Assembly: GCA_030680405.1 (NCBI GenBank)
Contig: JAUXVT010000009.1
Location: 1-39,321 of the forward strand
Length of the DNA stretch: 39,321 nt
Reading direction: 5' to 3'
DNA from: Thiobacillus sp.
Lineage (GTDB): Bacteria; Pseudomonadota; Gammaproteobacteria; Burkholderiales; Thiobacillaceae
Positions 1-6,716 of this stretch are shown one piece after another; the stretch's first letter is position 1; every line of letters starts with the position of its first letter. Position numbers and translations under genes: made by a program. The notes beneath the pieces were generated by a model. The model saw only the letters and a list, made by a program, of their open reading frames with translations, did not search any database and was not told where the DNA came from.

Positions 1-527
1 TCTGGTATGGGCGTTCATCGAGGCAGCCAACTTTGCACGCCGTTTCAACGAGGATGCCCGGCGATTCTTCGACCGGAAGAAAGCCAGGACGAACGAGGTG
101 GTGGCGACCAAGGCGCTGGCGCACAAGCTGGCGCGGGCGAGCTATCACCTGCTGAAGACGAAACAGTCCTTCGATGTGAAACGTTGTTTCGTCTGAATGG
201 TTTGGTGACGGCAGGTCAGCCAGTAAAGGGGTCTGGGCATGAACCAGCGAGTCTGGATGGAAGCCTGTCGTCACCGCCTGTGTTGTTGGTCCGGGTCGTC
301 TGCCGGGTGAGCCAATTGGGGACTGGACGCGGGATGCCGCGAGCCACGGATCTGTGATCTTTGCCCGGACACTGCGGCGGCACCAAGGTTTCTCTGGGGC
401 GGGATTCCGCCAGGGCGGAGGCAGTTCATCGCACCCCGCTTGATCCATATGGGTGGCAGGCACGACTCGGTCGCAGCCAGCATCGAGGAAACGGGTTCGA
501 CCTGCAGCAACAAGGCCGCTCTGCAAT
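1..527 (+). mobile_element. 3' part of an IS110-family element with long non-coding tail (right boundary unknown)
   Basis: After the transposase stop, 197-527 holds no convincing gene but is GC-rich and full of foldable segments. One is a perfect 5-bp hairpin at 398-402/407-411 with loop GATT. Another is a possible CCGGG/CCCGG pairing between the parts near 300-310 and 362-368. In the IS1111 subgroup the longer non-coding end lies downstream of the transposase and can encode the guide (bridge) RNA, so this stretch is a candidate. I cannot see the exact right end or a target-site junction. The element is assumed to stop before the minus-strand terminator at 528. Confidence 0.5.
2..196 (+). CDS. 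IS110-family transposase, C-terminal fragment
   Basis: An open frame enters from the left edge and ends with TGA at 194-196, giving 64 residues. The text resembles the end of the C-terminal domain of IS110/IS1111 DEDD transposases: an AFIEAANFARR start, a basic stretch, then ATKALAHKLARASYHLL and a closing FDVKRCFV. These enzymes are DEDD/RuvC-like recombinases guided by an RNA from the element itself. The catalytic N-terminal part lies outside the window, so activity cannot be judged. It points toward the 3' end of the porin gene, and no host gene lies between. Family assignment is from recalled family features and is fairly sure; the subgroup is not. Confidence 0.8.
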   Translation: MVWAFIEAANFARRFNEDARRFFDRKKARTNEVVATKALAHKLARASYHLLKTKQSFDVKRCFV

Positions 528-553
528 AAAAAACCCGCCTTCAAAACGGCGGG
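528..553 (-). terminator. Rho-independent terminator, minus strand
   Basis: CCCGCC (534-539) pairs with GGCGGG (548-553) around an 8-nt loop. On the minus strand the stem is followed by a run of T (A-run at 528-533 on the given strand). It is the second of two minus-strand terminators downstream of the porin gene, and no plus-strand T-run is present. Confidence 0.75.
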
Positions 554-651
554 CGGAAAGGTGTTCGCGCTTGACCTACAGTCGGCTAATGGGTGGCCCT
601 ATTTTCCCTTCCAAGTTGCGCTTCCGCGCAACGCGCCATGCCGGGCGCACC

Positions 652-679
652 AAAAAAACGGGCACCCGAAGGCGCCCGC
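652..679 (-). terminator. Rho-independent terminator of the porin gene
   Basis: A 9-bp stem (658-666 with 671-679, including two G-T pairs on the minus strand) closes a UUCG-type tetraloop and is followed on the minus strand by seven T (A-run 652-658). It lies about 30 nt after the porin stop codon. A further perfect 7-bp hairpin (615-621/626-632) sits just beyond it. Confidence 0.9.
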
Positions 680-707
680 TTAGTACGACTAATTGACCGA
701 GGCCAGA

Positions 708-1784
708 TTAGAAAGTGTGAACTACACCAACCGAGAAGCCGTTGGGGTTGCCACCAACAGACGTGCCGGGGTTGTCGCCATGGCCGCCACCGAAGACGCT
801 CAAGCTGGCGCCGGAGTCGTTGTCGGTTTCTGCATAGGCGAGCTGCAGCATGGTGCGCTTCGACAGGCTGTAGTCGGCACCCAGCGCCCACATATCGGCA
901 CCGGTGTTGTCCACGTCGTTGGCGTCACCCGCCTTGTAGTACTGGGCCTTGAGGTTGATGTTGCCCATCATGTAGGCGCCACCCAGGCCCCAGACGGTGC
1001 GGTCGCTGCCATTGACGCCGTCGCGGTCATCGGCTTTCTGGTAGAAGCCAACCAGCTTGGCGTTGCCGAAGGTGTAGCCGCCGTTCAGACGCCACACACG
1101 CTCGTCCTCGAGAGCAGCATTAAAGTTGCTGAGATTGTGTGTTTCATAGCCCAGACCCAGCATCAGAGGGCCGTTCGCGTAGTTAGCCGCAGCAGCCCAG
1201 CCGTCAACGGTAGCATCAATGCTAGGACCTGCAACGCCACCTTCGTTGGGACCCAAGTTGCTGAAGTAGGCCACCGTGCCGCTGAAGCCGCTCATGTTGG
1301 GGGTGGTGTAGGCGATCTGGTTGTTGGGGCGGAGGTCCCAACCGGTGTCGTTGGTCAGATTGCGGTTATCGCCAATCTGATTGCCGAACAGGTCAACCTT
1401 GCGGCTCAGCATCTTGACCGGGGATTCGTTCTTGCCGACAAGCACGGTACCGAAACCGCCGGCCAGGCCGACATAGGTGTTGCCAGAGCCGACGCCGTCA
1501 GCGACGCCGCCCAATGAGCCGTCGTTGTTGCCCGTGCCGCCGGCGCTAAAGAAGGTCTGGACCTGCCAAATGGCTTTCAGGCCGCCGCCCAGATCTTCGG
1601 CGCCCTTGAAGAAGATGTTGGACGCGTTGCTGGAAATGCCGACATTGCCGCCATTGGCCGCGTTGTCGGAATCGAGGTAGTCGACCGAGAAGTTCATGTA
1701 GCCGCCAACATCAACGTTGGCGGTGGCAGCAAATGCCGGTGCAGCGAAGGCGGAGGCGATCGCCATTGCGAGAATCTTTTTCAT
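708..1784 (-). CDS. Gram-negative general porin (outer membrane beta-barrel)
   Basis: This 358-residue protein would form a 16-strand trimeric diffusion channel in the outer membrane. The start MKKILAMAIASAFAAPAFA is a clear Sec signal peptide, cleaved after residue 19 or 20. The mature part opens with a strand typical of betaproteobacterial porins (VDVGGYMNFSVDY), has many alternating aromatic/polar strands and Gly/Asn-rich loops, and ends in VVHTF. The terminal Phe is the BAM recognition signal. Length fits the family. AAGGAG lies 8 nt before the ATG, a candidate promoter is about 90 nt upstream, and a strong terminator follows, so it is a single-gene unit. Substrate preference cannot be read from sequence. 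Confidence 0.95.
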   Translation of the reverse strand: MKKILAMAIASAFAAPAFAATANVDVGGYMNFSVDYLDSDNAANGGNVGISSNASNIFFKGAEDLGGGLKAIWQVQTFFSAGGTGNNDGSLGGVADGVGSGNTYVGLAGGFGTVLVGKNESPVKMLSRKVDLFGNQIGDNRNLTNDTGWDLRPNNQIAYTTPNMSGFSGTVAYFSNLGPNEGGVAGPSIDATVDGWAAAANYANGPLMLGLGYETHNLSNFNAALEDERVWRLNGGYTFGNAKLVGFYQKADDRDGVNGSDRTVWGLGGAYMMGNINLKAQYYKAGDANDVDNTGADMWALGADYSLSKRTMLQLAYAETDNDSGASLSVFGGGHGDNPGTSVGGNPNGFSVGVVHTF

Positions 1785-1869
1785 CTATATCTCCTTGGAT
1801 TGGAATAAAAGCTCGTTACAAGCTCTGCAGAGCTGTCCTGCGCAGGCTGAATGCCTGGGGACGAGGTCG

Positions 1870-1897
1870 ATTATCCAGACTCGGGTTGGGCGGGCAA
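1870..1897 (-). promoter_or_regulatory. Candidate sigma70 promoter of the porin gene
   Basis: Minus-strand TTGCCC (1892-1897) and GATAAT (1870-1875) are separated by 16 nt. The resulting leader of roughly 80 nt contains a perfect 14-bp palindrome AGCTCTGCAGAGCT at 1821-1834. This region (1785-1963) holds no gene. Confidence 0.5.
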
Positions 1898-1963
1898 GAA
1901 AAGCTGTTGTTTTTTCTTCTACGCCCGGCGAAAAGTGTTGTTTTGTTGCACAATCGCAACAGA

Positions 1964-2372
1964 TCAGGCAAGCAGCGCCAGAAACTCGGATGGCGTGATG
2001 ACGGTAACCAGGCTTTGCCTGAAATCACGCGGGTTGCGAGTGACGAGGAAATCGGCCTGGCACTGGGCAGCGGTGACTGCCTGCACGGCGTCTTCACAAT
2101 CGCGCCAGCCGAGTGCCAGTGCCTGCTGCAGCACCTGATGATCAACAGGCTCGACGCGGAGCAGGGTGGTGAGATCGATCAGGATGGCAGTGGTCTTTTG
2201 CTGCCCCAGATGCTTGGCCAGCAGGTCATGCAGGGGGTGAGGGTATGCGCGGCGATATGCCCGGTTGCGCCGCTCTGCTCGATGTGTGCCAGCAAGCGCG
2301 CCGAATCGTCGAACCAAGGCTCTCGTTGCGCCAGCACGCGAGCACGACGTTGGTGTCAATGAAGAGCTTCAC
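1964..2372 (-). pseudogene. PIN-domain (VapC-type) toxin gene, frame broken twice
   Basis: Reading from a GTG at 2370-2372 gives MKLFIDTNVVL, the canonical PIN start with the first catalytic Asp. After a missing base near 2338 the protein continues in a second frame (LAQREPWFDDSARLLAHIE), then shifts again at the G5 run 2233-2237 to a third frame (LHDLLAKHLGQ to the end). That last part holds the DCEDAVQA acidic motif and FLVTRNPRDF. Restoring one base at each site gives 136 residues, normal for a PIN toxin ribonuclease. The GTG overlaps the antitoxin stop (GTGA), so the pair was translationally coupled. It is either a dead toxin or two sequencing indels; I cannot tell which. Confidence 0.8.
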
Positions 2373-2623
2373 AGACCGTACTTGCCGTGAAGGTGTTCTT
2401 TATGTTCTTTATGTTCTTTGTATTCTTCGATGTCCGTCTGCTGCGGCAGCACCCCGGCCAGACGGCTGACTCTGGGCGAAAACGGTTGCCGGGTGTCGTC
2501 GGGCAGGCTGGCCAGGTATTGCGTTAACAGACGCGACAGGCTGGTTCCGTGCGCGGCAACATAGCGCTTGGCTTTTTTGACGGTGGCAGCATCAATGCTG
2601 AGCGTGAGTTTATTGGTGGACAT
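2369..2623 (-). CDS. Antitoxin of a VapBC-like module (DUF6364-like)
   Basis: The 84-residue protein begins MSTNKLTLSIDAATVKKAKRYVA, the pattern of small ribbon-helix-helix-like antitoxins placed before PIN toxins. The N-terminal half would bind DNA as a dimer and the tail would wrap the toxin. The middle (SLSRLLTQYLASL) is the expected helix. The tail holds a three-fold Lys-Glu-His repeat (EYKEHKEHKEH) encoded by a 9-bp tandem repeat. AGGA precedes the ATG, and paired ATACGTAT palindromes lie 14 nt upstream, a likely autoregulatory operator. Its stop overlaps the toxin start by four bases. Family name is recalled by pattern; the role as antitoxin is inference from the pairing. Confidence 0.75.
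   Translation of the reverse strand: MSTNKLTLSIDAATVKKAKRYVAAHGTSLSRLLTQYLASLPDDTRQPFSPRVSRLAGVLPQQTDIEEYKEHKEHKEHLHGKYGL
2394..2420. repeat. 9-bp tandem repeat, three units, inside the antitoxin gene
   Basis: Units TGTTCTTTA, TGTTCTTTA and TGTTCTTTG follow one another, with a degenerate fourth at 2421-2429. On the coding strand each adds a Lys-Glu-His (or Lys-Glu-Tyr) triplet, so copy number changes would keep the frame. Confidence 0.85.
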
Positions 2624-2636
2624 GGCGAATCCTGTG

Positions 2637-2667
2637 ATACGTATGGATTAAAAATAAATATACGTAT
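2637..2667 (-). promoter_or_regulatory. Twin palindromic operator of the toxin-antitoxin operon
   Basis: Two copies of the perfect palindrome ATACGTAT occur at 2637-2644 and 2660-2667, centres 23 bp apart, about two helical turns, with an A/T-rich spacer. They lie just upstream of the antitoxin start, where a RHH dimer of dimers would repress its own promoter. Confidence 0.6.
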
Positions 2668-2725
2668 CGGGATGGGGTTTGCCAAGTAAATTGTGGACCA
2701 CATTCTCGAAAGCCCTGAATAAGCC

Positions 2726-2823
2726 GTCACCCCGGCGCTTGTCCCCCTCAGGGGGCGCGCCGGTATCCATTTAAACAGGCACTTGGACCCAGCTACCCGA
2801 GTGGGAACAAGCGCCGGAATGAC
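2726..2823. repeat. REP/BIME-like palindromic element
   Basis: A 98-bp unit is bounded by 17-bp inverted ends (GTCACCCCGGCGCTTGT and the complement of GTCATTCCGGCGCTTGT, two mismatches). Inside are a perfect CCCCC-TCA-GGGGG hairpin (2743-2755) and a GGCGCGCC palindrome. No reading frame is supported. The ends resemble the GTCATTCCGGCG core of dispersed REP sequences; genome copy number cannot be seen here. Confidence 0.7.
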
Positions 2824-2852
2824 AAAAATGGGTTTGTTTAGGGATTTTCTAC

Positions 2853-3116
2853 CTAGCGCGCGCCGGGGTTGGGCGACATCCAGCCTGCATTTATCTTCAG
2901 CAGGTCGGCCATACCGGGTGTAGACGCAAAGTCGCCATGGTCGGCTTCCTGAATTGCCTGCTCGATTTCGCCGATTTGCCAAGCCTCCAGGTCAATGTAT
3001 CGCGTGATGGCCTCTTCCGCCAGAAACGATTTGGAACGATGGATGGCTTGCGCGAGCTTGTCGAGCTTTGCCTTGATTTCTTCGGGGATGCGTAATGTCA
3101 GTACAGCCGTGGCCAT
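2853..3116 (-). CDS. CopG/RHH antitoxin without a toxin partner
   Basis: The 87-residue protein starts MATAVLTLRIPEEIKAKLDKLA, the beta-strand and first helix of a ribbon-helix-helix DNA-binding dimer. RSKSFLAEEAITRYIDLEAWQ (second helix) and an acidic IEQAIQEADHGDF tail follow, a layout usual for antitoxins of RelE/ParE toxins. I chose the ATG at 3116 because GGAGGTG lies 6 nt before it; the frame is open further upstream without a better site. No RelE/ParE gene follows: within 30 nt of the stop the REP-like element begins, so this is an orphan or a remnant. A TGTATACA palindrome at 3138-3145 upstream could be its operator. Confidence 0.8.
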   Translation of the reverse strand: MATAVLTLRIPEEIKAKLDKLAQAIHRSKSFLAEEAITRYIDLEAWQIGEIEQAIQEADHGDFASTPGMADLLKINAGWMSPNPGAR

Positions 3117-3266
3117 GGAATCACCTCCGTATGACACTGTATACAAACACAACATAGCACGACAAAACGGAGCACAGGCTGAAAAACAGGACTCCGATCA
3201 AGTATTCAATCGCTGCAAGATGGCTAGAATGAGACGCACAAACGCCCGGATTAAAAGGAGAAGCCC

Positions 3267-4132
3267 ATGCGCTGGGAACGCGGACGACGCAGCGACAACA
3301 TCGAAGACAGGCGCGGGATGGCGGGATGCGCGTGGGCCGAAAAAGCCTGGCCCGGGGTGGGATCGGAGCAATTGTGCTGGTGCTGGTGGCGATGTACTTC
3401 GGGGTGGACCCGTCGGTGGTGCTGAACCAGACAGGCAATCTGGCACCGACGCAGGAGGAACAGCAGACCACGACGTTCAGCCCGGAGGAGGAGCGGCTGA
3501 AGGAATTCATGTCGGTGGTGCTGGCGGACACGGAAGACGTGTGGGGGGCGCTGTTCCAGGGATCGGGCCAACCCTACCGGCCGCCCAAGCTGGTGCTGTT
3601 TTCCGGTGCGGTGGAGTCGGCGTGCGGGTTTGCCGAGGCAGCGATGGGGCCGTTTTACTGCCCGGGCGACCATAAACTCTATCTGGACATGAGCTTCTTC
3701 AACGATCTGGCGCAGCGCCACGACGCGCCAGGCGACTTTGCGCAGGCCTATGTGGTGGCGCACGAGGTCGGCCACCATGTGCAGACGCTCCTGGGCATAT
3801 CGGACAAAGTCCACGCGGTGCGCCAGCGCGCCGGTGAGGCCGAGGGCAACGCGATGCAGGTGAAGATGGAGCTGCAGGCCGACTGCTTTGCCGGGGTGTG
3901 GGCGCACCACGCCAACAAGACGCGGCAGATTCTGGAACCGGGCGATACCGAGGAAGCGCTGGTGGCGGCGGCCGGGGTGGGCGACGACCGCCTGCAGAAA
4001 CAGGCGCGCGGCTATGTGGTGCCGGAATCCTTCACCCACGGTTCGTCGGAACAACGGATGCGCTGGTTTAGCCATGGCATGCAAAGTGGCGATCCGGGGC
4101 AGTGCGACACCTTCAAGTCGGCGCGACTGTAA
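3267..4132 (+). pseudogene. ypfJ: YpfJ-type neutral zinc metallopeptidase, frameshifted near the N-terminus
   Basis: From ATG 3267 (AAAAGGAG just upstream) the frame gives MRWERGRRSDNIEDRRGM, the conserved start of the YpfJ/putative neutral zinc metallopeptidase family. The rest of the protein is in another frame from about 3326: a membrane segment (GAIVLVLVAMYFGV), then AHEVGHHVQTL with the HExxH zinc site, ELQADCFAGVWA, and the SSEQRMRWF end. One base missing in the G-run 3323-3325 explains the shift. Restoring it gives 288 residues, about the E. coli length. Without repair an internal ATG at 3326 would give a 268-residue form that keeps the membrane anchor and active site. Membrane-anchored periplasmic peptidase, substrate unknown. 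Confidence 0.8.
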
Positions 4133-4150
4133 GGCGCCTTGCTACGCGCC

Positions 4151-4602
4151 ATGCATATCCGGGTTGACGCCGACGCCTGCCCGGTCGTGATCAAGGACAT
4201 CCTGTTCCGCGTGGCAGACCGGCTGCAACTGCCGCTGACGCTGGTGGCCAATCGATTGTTGTGGGTGCCGCCCTCCCCTTTTATCCGTGCATGGCAGGTG
4301 CCGATGGGGTTCGACGTGGCCGAGACCGGCACATCATGGATGAGGTCGCGAACGGCGATCTGGTGATCACGGCCGACACTCCGCTGGCGGCCGCGCTGGT
4401 CGAAAAAGGCGCTTTAGCCCTGTCACCGCAGGGCGAGTTCTACAGCGCCGAAAACATCCGCGAACGGCTGGGCATGCGCGACTTCATGGAAGGTCTGCGC
4501 GGCGCCGGGGTGGACATTTCGGGGCCGGCTGCCTTGTCGCAGGCGGATCGGCAGGCGTTTGCCCGGCAGCTCGACCGGTTTCTGGCGCGGCGGCGCCCCT
4601 GA
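4151..4602 (+). pseudogene. yaiI: YaiI/YqxD-family protein (UPF0178), frameshifted
   Basis: The frame from ATG 4151 reads [19 protein letters not shown], the hallmark start of the YaiI family with its Asp-Ala-Asp-Ala-Cys motif, and runs through [19 protein letters not shown]. It then goes out of frame at 4322-4325. The remainder lies in another frame ([23 protein letters not shown], then [19 protein letters not shown] and a C-terminal [13 protein letters not shown]). Removing two bases (GA) restores an ungapped fit to the family and a total of 149 residues. The family has a PIN-like fold but no established function. It starts 18 nt after ypfJ, and ends 1 nt before the convergent clsB stop. 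Confidence 0.8.
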
Positions 4603-4603
4603 A

Positions 4604-5788
4604 TCACACCCAGCGCCTACCCCCCGCCAGGCCAACCATCAACCGCACGCCGCCATAAGCCAGCCACGACAGCATGCGCTGCGGCCAGGGACGGCGCTGC
4701 CAATCGGCGGGGTTGAGCGGGGTGGACTGGCCGATGGCCTGGTGCAGGCGCTGCTGCAGGTCGCGCGCAAACGCCGCGTCATTGACGACGATATTCGCCT
4801 CACGCGCGAGCAACAGGCTGAACGGGTCGATGTTGCTGGAGCCCACCGTCGCCCAGTGGCCGTCGACCGCAGCCACCTTGGCGTGCAGTTCGCTGGCCTG
4901 GTATTCGTAAATTGCCACGCCGGCGGCGAGTAGGTCGTGATACAGGGCACGCGCGGCGGCCAGAAAAAAGGGGTGGTCGGTGTGCCCCTGTACCAGCAGG
5001 TGCACCCGCACGCCGCGCGCGGCGGCATTTTTCAGCAATCGTCTGAACCGGTGGCCGGGCAGAAAATAGGCATTGGCGAGAATGATTTCGTCGCGCGCCA
5101 GCGCCAGCGCGGCGAGGTACACACGCTCGATGTCGCGGCGATGGGCGAAGTTGTCGCGCACCACGAAGGCGGCGCGCACATGGCCGTCGGTCGGCCAGGA
5201 GGGCTTGATCTCAGGCTTGCGCTCGCCCGCCTGCAACTGCGTCAGTGCCACCAGCCGCCACAGGCGGCGCACACTTTGATGAATGCGGGCAAGCAGCGGG
5301 CCCTGCACTTCGACGCTGAAATCGAGCCGCGGCGCGTCGAAGCGTACCGGCACGTAATCGTTCATGAGATTCATGCCGCCGACAAATGCAATGCGCGCAT
5401 CGATGACCGCCAGCTTGCGATGCAGCCGCCGCAGGTTACGGGGGTTGGAACGCCAACTGTTCACCAGCGGGCGGTAGGCCAGCACGCTGACGCCCGCCGT
5501 TTTGAGCGCATCCAGCCAAGCAGCCGACAACTCGCGCGAACCCACGCCGTCGATCAGCAGCTGCACCTGCACGCCGCGCTGGGCGGCGCGCATCAGGGCG
5601 TCGCGCACCAGCTCGGCAGTTGGATCAGCGTTGAAAATATAGGTTTCGAGATGGACTTCGGCGTGCGCGGCGTCGATCGCGGCGATCAGCGCCGGGAAGA
5701 ATTCGGCGCCGCTTTGCATCAGACGTACATGGTTGCCGGGAATGGGCTCGACGCCGCGTAAGAATAATTTGCGCATACGACCTTTCAT
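4604..5788 (-). CDS. clsB: Cardiolipin synthase B (phospholipase D family)
   Basis: This 394-residue inner-membrane-associated enzyme carries two HKD motifs: HRKLAVID (H123, K125, D130) followed by GGMN, and LHAKVAAVD (H302, K304, D309) followed by GSSN. Two HKD half-sites and no N-terminal membrane helices fit the ClsB type, which forms cardiolipin from phosphatidylglycerol and another phospholipid. The upstream neighbour is an EEP-family gene, matching the ybhP-ybhO(clsB) pair of E. coli. The start is open: ATG 5788 or ATG 5776. The second has AAAGGT about 5 nt before it. Codons 1-5 lie in the repeated element 5773-5938, which may have replaced the native leader. Confidence 0.9.
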   Translation of the reverse strand: MKGRMRKLFLRGVEPIPGNHVRLMQSGAEFFPALIAAIDAAHAEVHLETYIFNADPTAELVRDALMRAAQRGVQVQLLIDGVGSRELSAAWLDALKTAGVSVLAYRPLVNSWRSNPRNLRRLHRKLAVIDARIAFVGGMNLMNDYVPVRFDAPRLDFSVEVQGPLLARIHQSVRRLWRLVALTQLQAGERKPEIKPSWPTDGHVRAAFVVRDNFAHRRDIERVYLAALALARDEIILANAYFLPGHRFRRLLKNAAARGVRVHLLVQGHTDHPFFLAAARALYHDLLAAGVAIYEYQASELHAKVAAVDGHWATVGSSNIDPFSLLLAREANIVVNDAAFARDLQQRLHQAIGQSTPLNPADWQRRPWPQRMLSWLAYGGVRLMVGLAGGRRWV

Positions 5789-5938
5789 AGGCTTTAGCCT
5801 CTAGAGCATGGTTATTGTCGCTTCAGCGGCTTTATAACCACGGCCTGCCCCTTGCGGGTAGAAAGTCGGAGTCCCTGTGGGGCATACGACCTTTCACGGA
5901 TTTTTAACCCGTAGAAGGTCGGAGTCCAACAAGGGGCA
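5773..5938. repeat. Two-copy foldable repeat between the EEP gene and clsB
   Basis: GCATACGACCTTTCA occurs at 5773-5787 and 5882-5896, and GTAGAARGTCGGAGTCC at 5858-5874 and 5911-5927. So a 102-bp copy and a 46-bp copy share both ends with different middles. The short copy folds as CGACCTT/AAGGTCG plus ACGG/CCGT. The long copy's middle holds AGGCT-TT-AGCCT and TGGTTAT...ATAACCA. A 9-bp inverted pair TGCCCCTTG (5846-5854)/CAAGGGGCA (5930-5938) encloses the second half. No gene is seen in the 168-bp gap. Confidence 0.7.
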
Positions 5939-5956
5939 AGCGGCTGCGCGCAGTCA

Positions 5957-6709
5957 TCAGGCGAGGCTGAGCTTGGCAGTCAGAGCGGCGTGGTCGGAAA
6001 TGCGGTGCCAGGCGTTGCCGGTGTGGACGTGCGCGGCCTGGACGCTGAAGCGGCGCACATAGATGCGGTCGAGCTGGAACAGCGGCAGGATGGACGGATA
6101 ACTGCGCGCCGACTTGCCGTGGTGGGTTTCAAACACCTCGACTAGCCCCAGCTCGTCCTCGAAATAGCGACCGACGCGCAGTTGCCAGTCGTTGAAGTCG
6201 CCCGCCAGAATCAGCGGCGCGCCGTCGGGCACCATGGCGCGCACGCGCGCGGCGATCATCGCCAGCTGGCGCTTGCGCCCGCGCTCGGTCAGCCCCAGAT
6301 GGACGTTGATGCAGTGCACCGGCGTAGCCATGCCGGGCACCTCGATTTCGCAATGCAGCATGCCGCGGCTTTCGTAGGCGTGGGCGGAAATGTCCTCGTT
6401 TTCCCAGGAGAGAATCTTGTAGCGCGACAGGATGGCGTTGCCGTGATGGCCGGTGTCGTAAATGCAGTTCTTGCCGTAGGCGAAGTCGGTGTAGATGTGT
6501 CCCGCCAGAAACTCGGTCTGCGGCCGGGCCGGCCAGTTCTGAAAACGGCTGGCGCGCAGCCCGTGGCTGCCCTGCACTTCCTGCAGGAACACGATGTCGG
6601 TTCCCAGCGTGCCGAGACGATCGCGCAGCTCGTGCACCGTCAGCCGCCGGTTGAATTGCGACAGGCCCTTGTGGATGTTGTAACTGGCGACATGCAGCGG
6701 GGAAGTCAT
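5957..6709 (-). CDS. Endonuclease/exonuclease/phosphatase-family protein (YbhP-like)
   Basis: The 250-residue protein has the DNase I-like EEP signature in order: N11-I-H at the first strand, FLQEV with the metal-binding Glu44, NVHLGL with His137, AGDFND with Asp171/Asn173, LDRIYV with Asp214, and SDHAAL with Asp239-His240. All catalytic positions are present, so it should be a Mg-dependent phosphodiesterase. The substrate could be nucleic acid, phospholipid head group or sphingomyelin-like. No signal peptide is visible. It follows nudB by 7 nt and precedes clsB, the arrangement of ybhP and ybhO in E. coli, which suggests a link to membrane phospholipids. Confidence 0.9.
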   Translation of the reverse strand: MTSPLHVASYNIHKGLSQFNRRLTVHELRDRLGTLGTDIVFLQEVQGSHGLRASRFQNWPARPQTEFLAGHIYTDFAYGKNCIYDTGHHGNAILSRYKILSWENEDISAHAYESRGMLHCEIEVPGMATPVHCINVHLGLTERGRKRQLAMIAARVRAMVPDGAPLILAGDFNDWQLRVGRYFEDELGLVEVFETHHGKSARSYPSILPLFQLDRIYVRRFSVQAAHVHTGNAWHRISDHAALTAKLSLA

Positions 6710-6716
6710 AAGCCCA

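Noticed and set aside
361-696. 111-codon frame in the IS tail
   Set aside because: Starts without a ribosome site, runs through both terminators and has no recognisable protein pattern.
693-1517. 274-codon plus-strand frame over the porin gene
   Set aside because: Lies fully inside the porin gene, no RBS or family pattern; the porin has signal peptide, terminal Phe and terminator.
2394-2429. CRISPR-like array
   Set aside because: Units are 9 bp without spacers and lie in frame inside the antitoxin gene.
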